Assembly (NCBI GenBank): GCA_964511575.1
Contig: CAZEFM010000006.1
Location: 18,071-82,070 of the forward strand
Length of the DNA stretch: 64,000 nt
DNA from: CALKHT01 sp964511575
GTDB taxonomy: Bacteria; Planctomycetota; Phycisphaerae; Phycisphaerales; Phycisphaeraceae
Direction: 5' to 3'
Shown: positions 9,507-18,537 of the stretch, piece after piece
Layout: each line of letters starts with the position of its first letter
How positions within the stretch are numbered: position 1 is the stretch's first letter
Position numbers and translations under genes: made by a program
The notes under the pieces: model-generated
Database searches by the model: none
Told to the model about the DNA's origin: nothing
The model's input: the letters and a program-made list of their open reading frames with translations, nothing else

Positions 9507-10222
9507 GGCGACACCTCGCTTTGAGCAGGAGGCTGCAAGGTGCGGATGACACGACCCGGCACGCCCACCACCACTGAAAAGGGAGGTACATCGCGCACCA
9601 CCACTGCGTTGGCGCCGATCACGCTGTCGTGACCGATCGTGATGTGCCCCAGCAGACACGCGCCTGCGCCGATATCCACGCGATCCTCGATGATGGGTTT
9701 GCCCTGATCCTCTTCCTTGCGCGCGATGCCGAGCGTGGTGTTCTGTCGCAGCGTGACATCGTTGCCGATGGATCGTGCGCCGAGGACCATTCCGCCGAAA
9801 TGTTCGATGCGCACGCGTCGGCCGACGATCACGGTGTACGACAGCTTGATGCCACAAAGCCATTCGGTGAAGGGATAAAGGAAGCGGTAGAGCAGCGTGA
9901 ACGGCAGTCGCAGCAGGCGCGAACGAATGCCCATGCGCCAGTTGCCCAAACGGTGCAGGGCCAGCACGAGGAATCCCTGTTGCAGCAGCTTGCAGCCGTG
10001 GGTGCGGTAGTCCTCGGCGATGAGCTGCCAGAATCCGATATCGGGCGGGTTCTGGTTGGTGTCGCCACGCGGCAGGGGAGGGATGGCACGTTTGGAGGTG
10101 TCACCGGTGCCAAACCTGTTGTTGACGCGTCCGTTTGCATCAGCGCAGCGATCATCATCGCCGTGCGCGGCGGCGCGACGGTGAAGAATGTCATCGAGGC
10201 GGATGTTGCTGTCGCCCGTCAT
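9503..10222 (-). CDS. Serine acetyltransferase-like hexapeptide-repeat acyltransferase
   Basis: The C-terminal half of this 239-residue protein has left-handed beta-helix repeats (GARSIGNDVTLRQNTTLG, IEDRVDIGAGACLLGHITIG). It ends in VVGVPGRVI, the tail motif of CysE/WcaB-type acetyltransferases. The N-terminal helical part, from about residue 60 (FWQLIAEDYRTHG), also matches serine acetyltransferases that sit in exopolysaccharide clusters. The first 50 residues are low-complexity. It probably acetylates a sugar of the polymer rather than serine, judged by context. Start and stop overlap the neighbours by four bases. Confidence 0.75.
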   Translation of the reverse strand: MTGDSNIRLDDILHRRAAAHGDDDRCADANGRVNNRFGTGDTSKRAIPPLPRGDTNQNPPDIGFWQLIAEDYRTHGCKLLQQGFLVLALHRLGNWRMGIRSRLLRLPFTLLYRFLYPFTEWLCGIKLSYTVIVGRRVRIEHFGGMVLGARSIGNDVTLRQNTTLGIARKEEDQGKPIIEDRVDIGAGACLLGHITIGHDSVIGANAVVVRDVPPFSVVVGVPGRVIRTLQPPAQSEVSP

Positions 10223-11250
10223 GATTCTCCCGCAGATCCAGGAACGAAGTTGAAGCGAACGAAATCACGCATCATGTACGGTGGCTGGTCGTCGGGTTGG
10301 CGCAGGGCCAGGCGACGCAAACGCCAGCATGCGAACCCTGCCGTCCATGAAAGGTCGGCAAGGAACTTGTACAAGCGGCCATGCGTTTTGAGGTAAAAGT
10401 GGCGGCGTGATTCGAACCAGTAGCGCGGCGTGCGGCGGCGGGCGCGGTGCGATCCTGTGACGCCTGATGCCTGCCCGACAAGATGCACAATCCGACTCTC
10501 CGGAACATACCAGCACGACCAACCCGCGCGGGCCGCACGCAGGCACAGGTCCATCTCCTCGTAGTACATGAAATAGCGGTCATCCAGAAGGCCAACCGCG
10601 TCGAACACTTCCTTGCGTACGATCATCGATGCGCCACTGACCCAATCGATCGGGTGCGGCTCATCGCGCACGGGGGGGGCGACAATCCACCGCTGGCACA
10701 GCCGCTGCACCCATCCGAGTTTGGATGCACTGGTGAACTCGCCGACAATGCTGTGAAAGCGAAACGCGGTGCGGCGGGGCGATCCATCGGGGTTTTCGAT
10801 GCGGCTGCCGGCGATGCCCACGTGTGTGTGCGCATCCATGAAAGCGAGCAACGCACGCAGCGCGCCGGGGCGGATGTACGTGTCCGGGTTGAGCAGCAGC
10901 ACGTAGCGTGGGGGCGTGTCACCCGATAGAGCGGGAGCGATGGCGGCGTTGTTGCCGGCCGCGAAACCACCGTTGCGCGCCAGCGGCATGAGTGTCGCCC
11001 ACTTCCCCCAGCCATGTTCTTCAATGGCCACGTTGAGGCAGGTGACCGAATCGTCGCCCGAAGCGTTGTCGGTGACCACCACGCGCGCACCGGGGAGGGC
11101 TGCGATCTCATCCACCAGCGAACGAAGACAGTCCACCACGAGGTCCGCGGTGCGGTAGTTGACGATCACCACGAGCAGCGGAATCGTTGCCGGGGGATGC
11201 ACATTCGCCTCGGTCGGCGTGTCGGATTGGTTGGGGATCAGCGCCACCAT
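10219..11250 (-). CDS. Family 2 glycosyltransferase (rhamnosyltransferase-like)
   Basis: This 343-residue protein has LVVIVNYRTADLVVDCLRSL at its N-terminus, VVTDNASGDDS, and LLLNPDTYIRPGAL as the DxD region. WVSGASMIVRKEVFDAVG and YYEEMDLCLRAARAGW follow. This set is typical of GT2 enzymes that resemble rhamnosyltransferases. The C-terminus is basic and may touch the membrane. It overlaps the following sulfotransferase gene by 13 bases. Donor sugar unknown. Confidence 0.83.
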   Translation of the reverse strand: MVALIPNQSDTPTEANVHPPATIPLLVVIVNYRTADLVVDCLRSLVDEIAALPGARVVVTDNASGDDSVTCLNVAIEEHGWGKWATLMPLARNGGFAAGNNAAIAPALSGDTPPRYVLLLNPDTYIRPGALRALLAFMDAHTHVGIAGSRIENPDGSPRRTAFRFHSIVGEFTSASKLGWVQRLCQRWIVAPPVRDEPHPIDWVSGASMIVRKEVFDAVGLLDDRYFMYYEEMDLCLRAARAGWSCWYVPESRIVHLVGQASGVTGSHRARRRTPRYWFESRRHFYLKTHGRLYKFLADLSWTAGFACWRLRRLALRQPDDQPPYMMRDFVRFNFVPGSAGES

Positions 11251-12365
11251 TCGTTCGTTGTGCTTTGTTCCAGAATGCGGTTTACCAGTTCGATCTGCTC
11301 GCGCGAAAGCTTCTCCTGCCAGGAGTTGGAGATCGAAAGTGATTCGGTGGATGCGGCACGAACGGCACGTTCCACATCACGTGTCCAGGGCAGTTCGCAA
11401 AAGTTGTAAATTTCCCGGGCGAGTTCCACGGCATGGGCGGCAAGCCGCTCGTAGATGACGAGCATGTAGTGCGGCGTGTTGCGACCCGCGTTGTGGATGA
11501 CTTCGTTGGTGTAGGACCAATACCAGAGTTCCGACTCCTCGACGCTCATGGCATTGATATCGCCGAACCGCTTCGCCCATGCGGGGCGGGCGGTGGCGAT
11601 GGCGTGCAGTCGGATAAGGTTGCGCCGGCGGACCTCTTCGCGGTCGTTGAACATGAGCCAACGGTTGCGCCATGAGTTGAGGAACCCGCCGGGATGTCGG
11701 GCAATGTGGATGACACGCGCCTGCGGGCGGTGTTGCAGCACCCATTCGATCCAGCCGGGCGTCGGCCCGAGTTTGAGCACGGGAAGCGCGCGGGCGAGTC
11801 GGGCGTAATCGCTGAGCCATCGCGGCATGGGCCATTCCTCGCCGCGAAGCGACGGCATGGCGGTGCTCAGCACACGTCTTGAACGTGGCCCGTCCACCAG
11901 ACGATAGAGGCCGATCACCCGCGGCAGGCGTCGCAGAAAATCCTTCGGGCCCTTGGCGTGGTGATCACGCGCGCCCATGCTGAACGCCGCACGAGCGATG
12001 GCGCGGTCCCAGTGCTCCTCCATCACGCGCGCATCCTGAACGAACCAGCCGCGGGGCAACACGGACAAGGCCGCGTCCCGCAGCGCGTGCGGCTCGTTGC
12101 GGGTGTAGGTGAGTTCACTGTGGTCCAGCAGACTCAAAAGGAAGTTCGTTCCGCTGCGCCCGCGACCAGCGATGAGGACGTAGCGCGACAACCGCGGCCG
12201 GTCCCCCAATGCGCAGGTGCGCATCGGTTGCGAGGTGCCGCTGCGTGAAGGAAAGTGGCCCAGCAGTGCCGGGGCATGCGCATCGGACGGCTGCGGCAGG
12301 GGCGAAGCTGGAAACGTCGGTCCGGAACTCACGGTGGCGTCCTTATCGGGAACGGTTGTGGTCAA
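11238..12365 (-). CDS. Sulfotransferase (PAPS-dependent), first of three
   Basis: The 375-residue protein contains a 5'-phosphosulfate-binding loop (AGRGRSGTNFLLSLLDHS, near residue 70) and a 3'-phosphate motif (IHIARHPGGFLNSWRNRW), the two hallmarks of sulfotransferases that use PAPS. The start is TTG at 12365, which overlaps the upstream stop as TTGA. The first 60 residues are Pro/Ser-rich and probably disordered. It would transfer sulfate to a hydroxyl on the polysaccharide or a lipid-linked intermediate. Two more sulfotransferases lie in the same operon, so several positions may be sulfated. Confidence 0.8.
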   Translation of the reverse strand: MTTTVPDKDATVSSGPTFPASPLPQPSDAHAPALLGHFPSRSGTSQPMRTCALGDRPRLSRYVLIAGRGRSGTNFLLSLLDHSELTYTRNEPHALRDAALSVLPRGWFVQDARVMEEHWDRAIARAAFSMGARDHHAKGPKDFLRRLPRVIGLYRLVDGPRSRRVLSTAMPSLRGEEWPMPRWLSDYARLARALPVLKLGPTPGWIEWVLQHRPQARVIHIARHPGGFLNSWRNRWLMFNDREEVRRRNLIRLHAIATARPAWAKRFGDINAMSVEESELWYWSYTNEVIHNAGRNTPHYMLVIYERLAAHAVELAREIYNFCELPWTRDVERAVRAASTESLSISNSWQEKLSREQIELVNRILEQSTTNEWWR

Positions 12366-13498
12366 TCCTCATCGAGTCCTGCAGCGCGAAGGTGGGGCAG
12401 GAGCACAGCGCCCGCCGTTACCGTCGCGGCAAGGAGGGCGGGGGCGGTGTCCCACGCGGTCGATCCGATGACGGTTAGTAACCCGACAGGCACGATGCCA
12501 CGCAGGTGTGCGGTGTCGACATCGTTGAGCGCGAGGCGGACGCGACTCTGGAGCGATTGAAGGTTCAGTCGTCGTGTGATCAGGTCGGCGGCGAAGAGGC
12601 GCAGTCCGTATCGGCCAAGGCGAAACCGCGCCCGCGCCAGGCGGTTGTGCAGGCGGAGCCATCCGCGTTGCCAGGGTGTCAGTTCGATGCGGGGCAGGCC
12701 GCTGAGCGGATAATCCAGCCGTGTCAGCCAGTCGCCGAGCCGCGCTTCGGCGAGCTGCACTTGGCGCGGCGTCATTTTGCGACGCCATTGCTCCGCCAGC
12801 GCGGGATCGGGACGGTCGTAGCTGCTGCCTTTGGTGTAGTCGAACATCGCATCGTCGAACGTGACACCGAGAAAGCGGCAGATGCGCTGCAGGTGCGTTG
12901 CCGGATCCTGCACGAGTTGTTCGTACCGCACTTCGATGTAGCGGCTCCGCGGCAGATGCTTGCGCAAGCGCGCCCACAGCGTCTGAGCGTGGATCCATTC
13001 CTCCGAGGCGCACCAGATGTTGCCCGCCCATCCCATGCCGATGCTCGAACGGGCAACGTCGCGGCCGTCACGCAACAGATGGATGAACCGTGCCTCGGGC
13101 CATAACCGCAGGAGCCGATCGAAGTGCTTGTGGACCGTCGCGCCGATGATGGGTTTGTCGCCGCTGGCGCGTCGCTTCTGCTCAAGGAAGCTGTGGACCA
13201 GTTCGGGATACCCGAGCCGTTCATCGACGCGGAAGCCGTGTGCCCGGAAGATGCGGTGCGTCGCCAGGTAGGTGCGGTAGCGGCGGATCTCCGGCCAGGG
13301 CGGGTCGGCATCGTCGCGCATCTGATCCACCGCGTACTCGAACTCACTGCACCACGCGATCTGCGGATGATGGTCCAGCATCAGACGCAGCAGCGTTGTC
13401 CCGGAGCGCTCGGCACCCACAAGGAACGTCGGCGGAGGCAGCGCATCAGACGACACATCGTCAGGCTGTACGGCGGCGAGCGCATCCGGGAGGAACAT
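12362..13498 (-). CDS. Sulfotransferase (PAPS-dependent), second of three
   Basis: I start at ATG 13498 because AAGGAG lies about ten bases upstream; an in-frame TTG at 13534 is the alternative. The resulting 378-residue protein has the 5'-phosphosulfate loop FLVGAERSGTTLLRLMLDHH near residue 30 and the 3'-phosphate motif FIHLLRDGRDVARSSIGMGW. It ends with a hydrophobic stretch (LLAATVTAGAVLLPHL) that could anchor it. Motifs and length fit the broad sulfotransferase family 3 group. It is distinct in sequence from the other two copies, so these are not recent duplicates. Confidence 0.8.
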   Translation of the reverse strand: MFLPDALAAVQPDDVSSDALPPPTFLVGAERSGTTLLRLMLDHHPQIAWCSEFEYAVDQMRDDADPPWPEIRRYRTYLATHRIFRAHGFRVDERLGYPELVHSFLEQKRRASGDKPIIGATVHKHFDRLLRLWPEARFIHLLRDGRDVARSSIGMGWAGNIWCASEEWIHAQTLWARLRKHLPRSRYIEVRYEQLVQDPATHLQRICRFLGVTFDDAMFDYTKGSSYDRPDPALAEQWRRKMTPRQVQLAEARLGDWLTRLDYPLSGLPRIELTPWQRGWLRLHNRLARARFRLGRYGLRLFAADLITRRLNLQSLQSRVRLALNDVDTAHLRGIVPVGLLTVIGSTAWDTAPALLAATVTAGAVLLPHLRAAGLDED

Positions 13499-13541
13499 GG
13501 ACCAATATCTCCTTCTGAAGAAGTCTGCGGGCAACTCCGAA

Positions 13542-14330
13542 TCACATCAGCTTGTTCTTGATGCGACGCATCTTGCTCATGAAAGTGTTGGCGATCCGCT
13601 CGGCGGGCATGAGCAGGCGGCCTTTCACCTGTTCGCCCGGGCGGGCACGGAACAGTGTGGAGTGATTGACGCCGTTGTATCCCGGAGGCGCTTCACGGGT
13701 GTAGTAGTAGGCGGCAAAGCTTTTGCGCGATTCTCCAGGCGGGCACGTCACCGCGGTGACGCCGTGATAACTGATGTCGCTGGTGGCGAAGATGACGCAA
13801 CGGTTGAAGATCGGCTGAAAGCTGTGGACGCACTGTTTCACATCCTTGTCCCAAAGCTCCAGCCGTCCACCCCATTCATCCTGCCACGTGCGATTGAAGA
13901 AGATGATGATGTTGAGACGTCGATGCCATTGGCGGTCCTTGAGGTAGTTGAAGTCGACGTGAACATCGAGGTGACCGGCTCGGGTGGTTTCGTGGATGCC
14001 GCCGCCGATGAGCTGGTCGTCGGCAAGCAGTTCGGGGATTTCCGCCGCGTAGGAAAGCGTCTCCAGGAAGGCTGGCTCCGCAAGCATGTCGTTCAAGCGC
14101 TTGACCGCAGGCGGGAACTTGCTGACATCGCGCACCTGCACCTTGCCTTTCTCATTCACCGCGGTGAACGTTTTGCCGACGCCCTGCGCTTCGGAAAAGC
14201 TGGGGAAGCTGAGGGCGATGTCGTCGGCAAAGGCGGGGTCGAGAAAGTTGTCGATGCAGACGTTGGGGAACGGTGTGGCCGTTCGAAACTGCTGCCGCAG
14301 CGACTCACGATCCAGTGGGCGGATGCTCAC
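13542..14330 (-). CDS. 2-oxoglutarate/Fe(II)-dependent oxygenase
   Basis: With GTG 14330 as start (overlapping the upstream TGA as GTGA) the protein has 262 residues. The iron-binding HxD is visible in HLDVHVDFNY, the distal His in ATSDISYHGV, and the 2-oxoglutarate-binding Arg in ESRKSFAAYYYT. Together these form the double-stranded beta-helix signature of prolyl-4-hydroxylase-like oxygenases. NIIIFFNRTWQDEWGGRLELWD is the typical segment between them. It may hydroxylate a sugar, an acyl chain or a protein. An oxygenase inside a polysaccharide operon is uncommon. Confidence 0.8.
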   Translation of the reverse strand: MSIRPLDRESLRQQFRTATPFPNVCIDNFLDPAFADDIALSFPSFSEAQGVGKTFTAVNEKGKVQVRDVSKFPPAVKRLNDMLAEPAFLETLSYAAEIPELLADDQLIGGGIHETTRAGHLDVHVDFNYLKDRQWHRRLNIIIFFNRTWQDEWGGRLELWDKDVKQCVHSFQPIFNRCVIFATSDISYHGVTAVTCPPGESRKSFAAYYYTREAPPGYNGVNHSTLFRARPGEQVKGRLLMPAERIANTFMSKMRRIKNKLM

Positions 14331-15814
14331 GACATTTCTCCTTGGGTTGTCATGGGACGGACTGTTCCGCAGCGCGTGGGACGCGCGGGGCTGCGTTGTC
14401 CCGCGCGTCGTCGGGGACGAGGTAGTTCGGCGGGTTGTGCTGCGATGGCGTAAGGCGCTGAAACGTCGAGCAGATGCCGACGCCAGGCGAGCAACCCCAC
14501 CACGCCGCCGTTCATCATCATGAACACCGGGTTGGGAAACCCGTTGAGCAGGTTGTCCGCCATGTGCAGGACGAGACTGGTGGCGAACACGGCCGCGATG
14601 GCGATGCGCGGCTCCTTCCATCGTTTGGCGGGGATGAACCACATCAACGCCAGTGCCGGCACCAGCAACGTCGTGGTGAGCGCTGAAAGCCCGAACATGC
14701 CGTTCTGTCCCAACACGATGATCCACAGGCCATCGGTTGTGGAAATGTCCTCGCCGTTGTCATCCAGCACGCGCGAGCGATTCCAGCCACCCCAGCCGAA
14801 CACCGGTTGCTCCAGCGCCCGCGCGCTGAGCAGATCCTCGTTGTGAAAGCGAAACGCCAACGACTGGGCACGCTCCTCGTCGAGGACCTGTTCAACGATG
14901 TCGACGACGGCCTCGCCGGACCACTCGCCGTACGATCGCACGCCCATGTAACCGACGATCAGCACCATCATGGCGAGCAGCGGCAACGCGGTGCGCAGGT
15001 ACTTCGTCGTGAACAGAATGACGGTGCCCGCCAGCAGGAGCAGGGCGGCACCGGTTGCCTTGGAAAAAAGAGCGGTCAAGAACAACGGCACGACGAGAAA
15101 GCCGATGGGAATGCCTTCGAGCTTTCGGATGGCCCTGCTCGCCCAGATCCAAACGCCGGTCAGCGCTGCGACGGTCATCCACATGCCGACGGACAGCCCG
15201 CCGGGCATGAAGCCCATGGGGCGGTATCCGCCGTAGCGTTTCTGCATGCGGAACGTTGCGGGGAAGTAGCCGTAGATGTCGCCGTGCAGCGTGGGACTCA
15301 TGCGTATTTCCCACCAGCACACGGGGATGTAGATGAGTCCGCCGAGGAACACGCCGATCGCCAGTTCCCGCATGCCTTCCAGGTCGTTGAAATAGACGCG
15401 GCCGATCAGATAGGGCAAACCCCACACGATGAACTGGCGGAACGATTCGCTCAATCCATCGTAGAGGCCCAGCTCGTTGTCCGGCGCAGCGTTGTAGAGG
15501 CTCGATGCCAAGGGCGCGATGAGCAGGAGCAGCACGGGCAGGTCGAGCCAGTGCGGTCGAAAGTTCATCAGCCGTGCGCGGTCGACCACGATCACCGCGA
15601 AGAGCACGGTCAGGCTCGTCACGGTGGCCTTGTCGAGGTTGGGGAAGCCTTTGAACTTGAAGTGCGCCGAGAGCGGTTCGCCGGAGATGGCGACCGGAAG
15701 AAACAGCCAGCCGAGAATGAAAGCCGCGAGCACCGCCCGCCGCGGCTTCAGCAGCACGAACATGTAGATCACCACCGGGATCCACGCCAGCAATACAAGT
15801 TTGGCAAGCGACAT
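14327..15814 (-). CDS. O-antigen ligase/polymerase-like membrane protein (Wzy/WaaL type)
   Basis: The 495-residue protein has about ten to eleven hydrophobic segments and a large periplasmic loop between residues about 300 and 360 (EQPVFGWGGWNRSRVLDDNG). The FGWG element is typical of the O-antigen ligase domain. The last 40 residues are a Pro/Arg-rich cytosolic tail. Wzy proteins polymerise undecaprenyl-linked repeat units at the periplasmic face; WaaL proteins transfer finished chains. With a Wzx-like flippase in the same operon, polymerase is the more likely role. The start is ATG 15814. Confidence 0.78.
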   Translation of the reverse strand: MSLAKLVLLAWIPVVIYMFVLLKPRRAVLAAFILGWLFLPVAISGEPLSAHFKFKGFPNLDKATVTSLTVLFAVIVVDRARLMNFRPHWLDLPVLLLLIAPLASSLYNAAPDNELGLYDGLSESFRQFIVWGLPYLIGRVYFNDLEGMRELAIGVFLGGLIYIPVCWWEIRMSPTLHGDIYGYFPATFRMQKRYGGYRPMGFMPGGLSVGMWMTVAALTGVWIWASRAIRKLEGIPIGFLVVPLFLTALFSKATGAALLLLAGTVILFTTKYLRTALPLLAMMVLIVGYMGVRSYGEWSGEAVVDIVEQVLDEERAQSLAFRFHNEDLLSARALEQPVFGWGGWNRSRVLDDNGEDISTTDGLWIIVLGQNGMFGLSALTTTLLVPALALMWFIPAKRWKEPRIAIAAVFATSLVLHMADNLLNGFPNPVFMMMNGGVVGLLAWRRHLLDVSAPYAIAAQPAELPRPRRRAGQRSPARPTRCGTVRPMTTQGEMS

Positions 15815-15861
15815 ATCGGGGTGGCTTCTTCGTCTTCAAAAGGAACAACATCCGGTCCCGT

Positions 15862-15882
15862 CGGATCGCACCGTGCGATCCG
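15862..15882 (-). terminator. Perfect hairpin directly after a sulfotransferase stop codon
   Basis: CGGATCGCAC and GTGCGATCCG form a perfect ten-base inverted repeat around one central base, folding as a nine-base stem with a three-base loop. It begins one base after the TAG of the sulfotransferase gene and lies about 48 bases before the next gene. No T-tract follows on the minus strand, so it may be a partial terminator, an RNA-processing site or a stability element rather than a full stop. Confidence 0.45.
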
Positions 15883-16815
15883 CTAATCCAACCATGGCGC
15901 AAGCGATCGATTCAGGAATCGCTCGAGATCCTGAGTTGGTCCGGCGAATCGCTCCTGCAGCATGGCACGCGTCTGCGGCAGCATTGGCGCAAACTTCGCT
16001 TTGTGCTGGTCGGCGAGTCGGCGTCCCACAAGGGAACGACTGAGTGTGCGTGTGAGCGTCTGGTGCACACCTTTCCGCCACGATGAGGGCAAGGCGTTCG
16101 CCAGTTGCGCGACGCCAGGCCAGCGGCGCACCCGGCGCAACTGCTCGGAGATCCGCACCTTGGCGGTGGGGGCGCCCGCCTGGTTGGCGCGCACCTCGCC
16201 GTGCGTTTCCAGATCGCGCACCGGCAACCCCAGGAACGTCTGCGTTCGTCGAAGCGTGGCTGCCGGATCCGACTGCAACTCGTCAAGCGTCAGAAAGAGA
16301 AACTGTTCGCGGCGGAAGTAAATCAGGAAGCGTTCGATCTGACGCAGGTAAAGGCTTGCATCGATGATCTCCGGGTAAGCGTTGAGCGCTTCCTCGAAGG
16401 TCATGGTCACTTCGAGTCGCATCAGGTGGCCGTAGTGCGAATAGGCCCGTTCCACGGGATGGCGCATGAGGTAGATGAACCGGGCATCGGGGGTCACTTC
16501 GGCGATGCGTCGGGCGACATCACCGAAGTGGGGCCAGCGGGTGTAACACGTCGACGCTTCGAAGCGTTGTTGATTTGGCAGGGCGGCGGCGAACTGCTCG
16601 CGGTACCAGTCCAAACCCCGCGCGTACACCTCGGAACGGCTGAAGAAGCCCGGCTCCTTGTTGGGGCAGCCGAATACGTTCTCGTGACGGCACAGATATT
16701 CGTACAGGGTTGTTGTGCCCGCCTTCATCGCACCGATGATGAAGAAATCGGGCAAACCTTCGGTCGACCGTTCGGTCGTGAGTGCCTCAGTCATGTTGGT
16801 GGTCGAAACCGTCAT
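15883..16815 (-). CDS. Sulfotransferase (heparan-sulfate NDST-like), third of three
   Basis: From ATG 16815, with AGGA about eight bases upstream, the protein has 310 residues. The 5'-phosphosulfate loop is FFIIGAMKAGTTTLYEYLCRH and the 3'-phosphate motif is FIYLMRHPVERAYSHYGHLM, the form seen in NDST-type carbohydrate sulfotransferases. NKEPGFFSR supplies the usual Lys-Glu pair near the active site. It probably sulfates a sugar hydroxyl or amine. A 149-base gap separates it from the flippase gene, so it may also have its own promoter. Confidence 0.85.
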   Translation of the reverse strand: MTVSTTNMTEALTTERSTEGLPDFFIIGAMKAGTTTLYEYLCRHENVFGCPNKEPGFFSRSEVYARGLDWYREQFAAALPNQQRFEASTCYTRWPHFGDVARRIAEVTPDARFIYLMRHPVERAYSHYGHLMRLEVTMTFEEALNAYPEIIDASLYLRQIERFLIYFRREQFLFLTLDELQSDPAATLRRTQTFLGLPVRDLETHGEVRANQAGAPTAKVRISEQLRRVRRWPGVAQLANALPSSWRKGVHQTLTRTLSRSLVGRRLADQHKAKFAPMLPQTRAMLQERFAGPTQDLERFLNRSLAPWLD

Positions 16816-16964
16816 GTCCCCATCCTGCTCGTGCAACGGGATGTGCGACACGGGTTCGCCGGACACCGGTCCGATTTGCCCGCGGCGCGACCCGCCCTCA
16901 GCTTGTCGCTCTCTTATGCAACTACCGTGCCGATGGTCTGATGTCGCGGATGGGGCGGGAGGCG

Positions 16965-18458
16965 TTACAGGGGGTGTTGTTCGAGCAGAACAATGCCGAA
17001 CCCGATGACCGTTGCGGAAAGGGCAAACGCCGCGAGATCGAGCATCGGCAGCCACGCGCCGTAACGTCGGATGGACCAGACCACGACGGGGTAGTCGAGC
17101 AGTCGTGCCGCCGCGACGCCGATCAGAACCCCCGTTGTCCCCGCGATATGGAAGCCGATCACCATGCCGCCGATCAGCATGACGGCGCGAATCGCCTGCA
17201 CGATGGTGGCGCGGAAGGAATCGCCGCGCGCCAAGGTGACGCGCTCAGCCGTCATCGTCACCACGGTGCCCACCGCGCCCATGGCGAGAATCTGCAACAT
17301 CCATCCCGCCTCGGCGTAATCGGCGGGATAGACCAGTCGCACAAACGGTTGGCCCAGCACCGCCAACCCCCACAACGGTGGAAGCACCACCATCAACAGC
17401 AAGCCGCGCATCTGCAGTGTTCTGCTGCGAAACCGCTGGTGATCGGTCGATTCGGAGAGTCGGGCATACACCGGTAGGAGCACTTCGTGCGACAACTTTC
17501 GTAGAATCTGCACGAGCGATTCGCACAGCAGCACCGCGATCGCGAAGATGCCCGCCTCGCGTGTTGAAAAAAGTTTCCCCAAGACAGCTTTGTCGCCCAC
17601 CATGAGAAAAAATTGCAAAGCGGTGCAGACAAATATCCATTTGCCGAACTGAAAGATCTGCCGTGCCGCCTGCGGGTCCCATGTGAACTGATTGCGATAG
17701 CCGGGGATCAGGAAGTAGCTCGCGGCGGTTTGAAACGCGATCTGAAAGATGCCGCCAGCCACAAACGCCCACACGCTGGGCCACATCCACGCCCACGCCA
17801 CCATCAGGGCAACCCCGACGCTTTGACCGATCAGTTGTACCGCGACCTGTCGTCCGAACCGGACGTGTCGCGTGAGGGTGAGCGGCGCGGTGGATGCCAG
17901 ACCGTACACCACCATGTTGATGCCGATCACCGGCAGCACCTGAACGAGTTGCGGCTCCTCATAGAAACGGGCGATGGGCCATGCGGTGGCGCAGATCGCC
18001 ACCCAAAGGATGACGCCGCGCACCACCTGGATCGTCCATGCGGTGTTGAGGAATCTTTCCTGATCGCCTGCGGCGTTTGAGACGATGCTGCCGCGGATGC
18101 CCACATCGGAGAACATCTGCATGCCCTGCAGGACGATCGTGACGATGAGCATGAGTCCGAAGTGTTCGGGCAGCAGCAGTTGGGCGAGGATGATGTTGCT
18201 GGCGAATCGCAGCGCCTGTGTGGCGAGCATGCCGGCGACCACCCAAGCGGATGCGCGTACCGCGCGATGTTTGAGCGAGCCGCGTCCCAGCCGGATGGTG
18301 GATGCAGCGTGACCGTTGCCGGCTTTAAGCGGCGCATCGCCGGTGGGCCTCACCGGCGATGAGGTGTGGGCAAAGGGAGGCGGCACCGAGGCGGCGTCGG
18401 GATTGGGGCGGTGGTCCGCCGCGGCCGACGCCCGTTCGTCAGTTCGTTTCTCATCCAT
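16965..18458 (-). CDS. Wzx-type polysaccharide flippase
   Basis: The 497-residue protein (ATG 18458) starts with about 60 disordered Pro/Ala-rich residues and then has twelve or so membrane helices. It opens with SLKHRAVRASAWVVAGMLATQ and contains AQLLLPEHFGLMLIV, the pattern of the lipopolysaccharide biosynthesis/Wzx flippase branch of the MOP superfamily. These proteins move undecaprenyl-diphosphate-linked repeat units across the inner membrane. It is the first gene of the long minus-strand operon and is divergent from the VOC gene 79 bases away, so the operon promoter should lie in that gap. Confidence 0.82.
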   Translation of the reverse strand: MDEKRTDERASAAADHRPNPDAASVPPPFAHTSSPVRPTGDAPLKAGNGHAASTIRLGRGSLKHRAVRASAWVVAGMLATQALRFASNIILAQLLLPEHFGLMLIVTIVLQGMQMFSDVGIRGSIVSNAAGDQERFLNTAWTIQVVRGVILWVAICATAWPIARFYEEPQLVQVLPVIGINMVVYGLASTAPLTLTRHVRFGRQVAVQLIGQSVGVALMVAWAWMWPSVWAFVAGGIFQIAFQTAASYFLIPGYRNQFTWDPQAARQIFQFGKWIFVCTALQFFLMVGDKAVLGKLFSTREAGIFAIAVLLCESLVQILRKLSHEVLLPVYARLSESTDHQRFRSRTLQMRGLLLMVVLPPLWGLAVLGQPFVRLVYPADYAEAGWMLQILAMGAVGTVVTMTAERVTLARGDSFRATIVQAIRAVMLIGGMVIGFHIAGTTGVLIGVAAARLLDYPVVVWSIRRYGAWLPMLDLAAFALSATVIGFGIVLLEQHPL

Positions 18459-18524
18459 GGCACATCTGTCAGCACGCAGCCCCCGGTACGATGCTACCTC
18501 CCTGCAAGACCGGAGCCAGACGAT

Positions 18525-18530
18525 TACAAT
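18525..18530 (+). promoter_or_regulatory. -10 element of the VOC gene, seven bases before its ATG
   Basis: TACAAT (five of six matches to TATAAT) ends seven bases before the ATG at 18538. Transcription normally starts about seven bases after a -10, which would put the first base of the RNA on the start codon. No good -35 is visible. Confidence 0.45.
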
Positions 18531-18537
18531 TCCTTGC

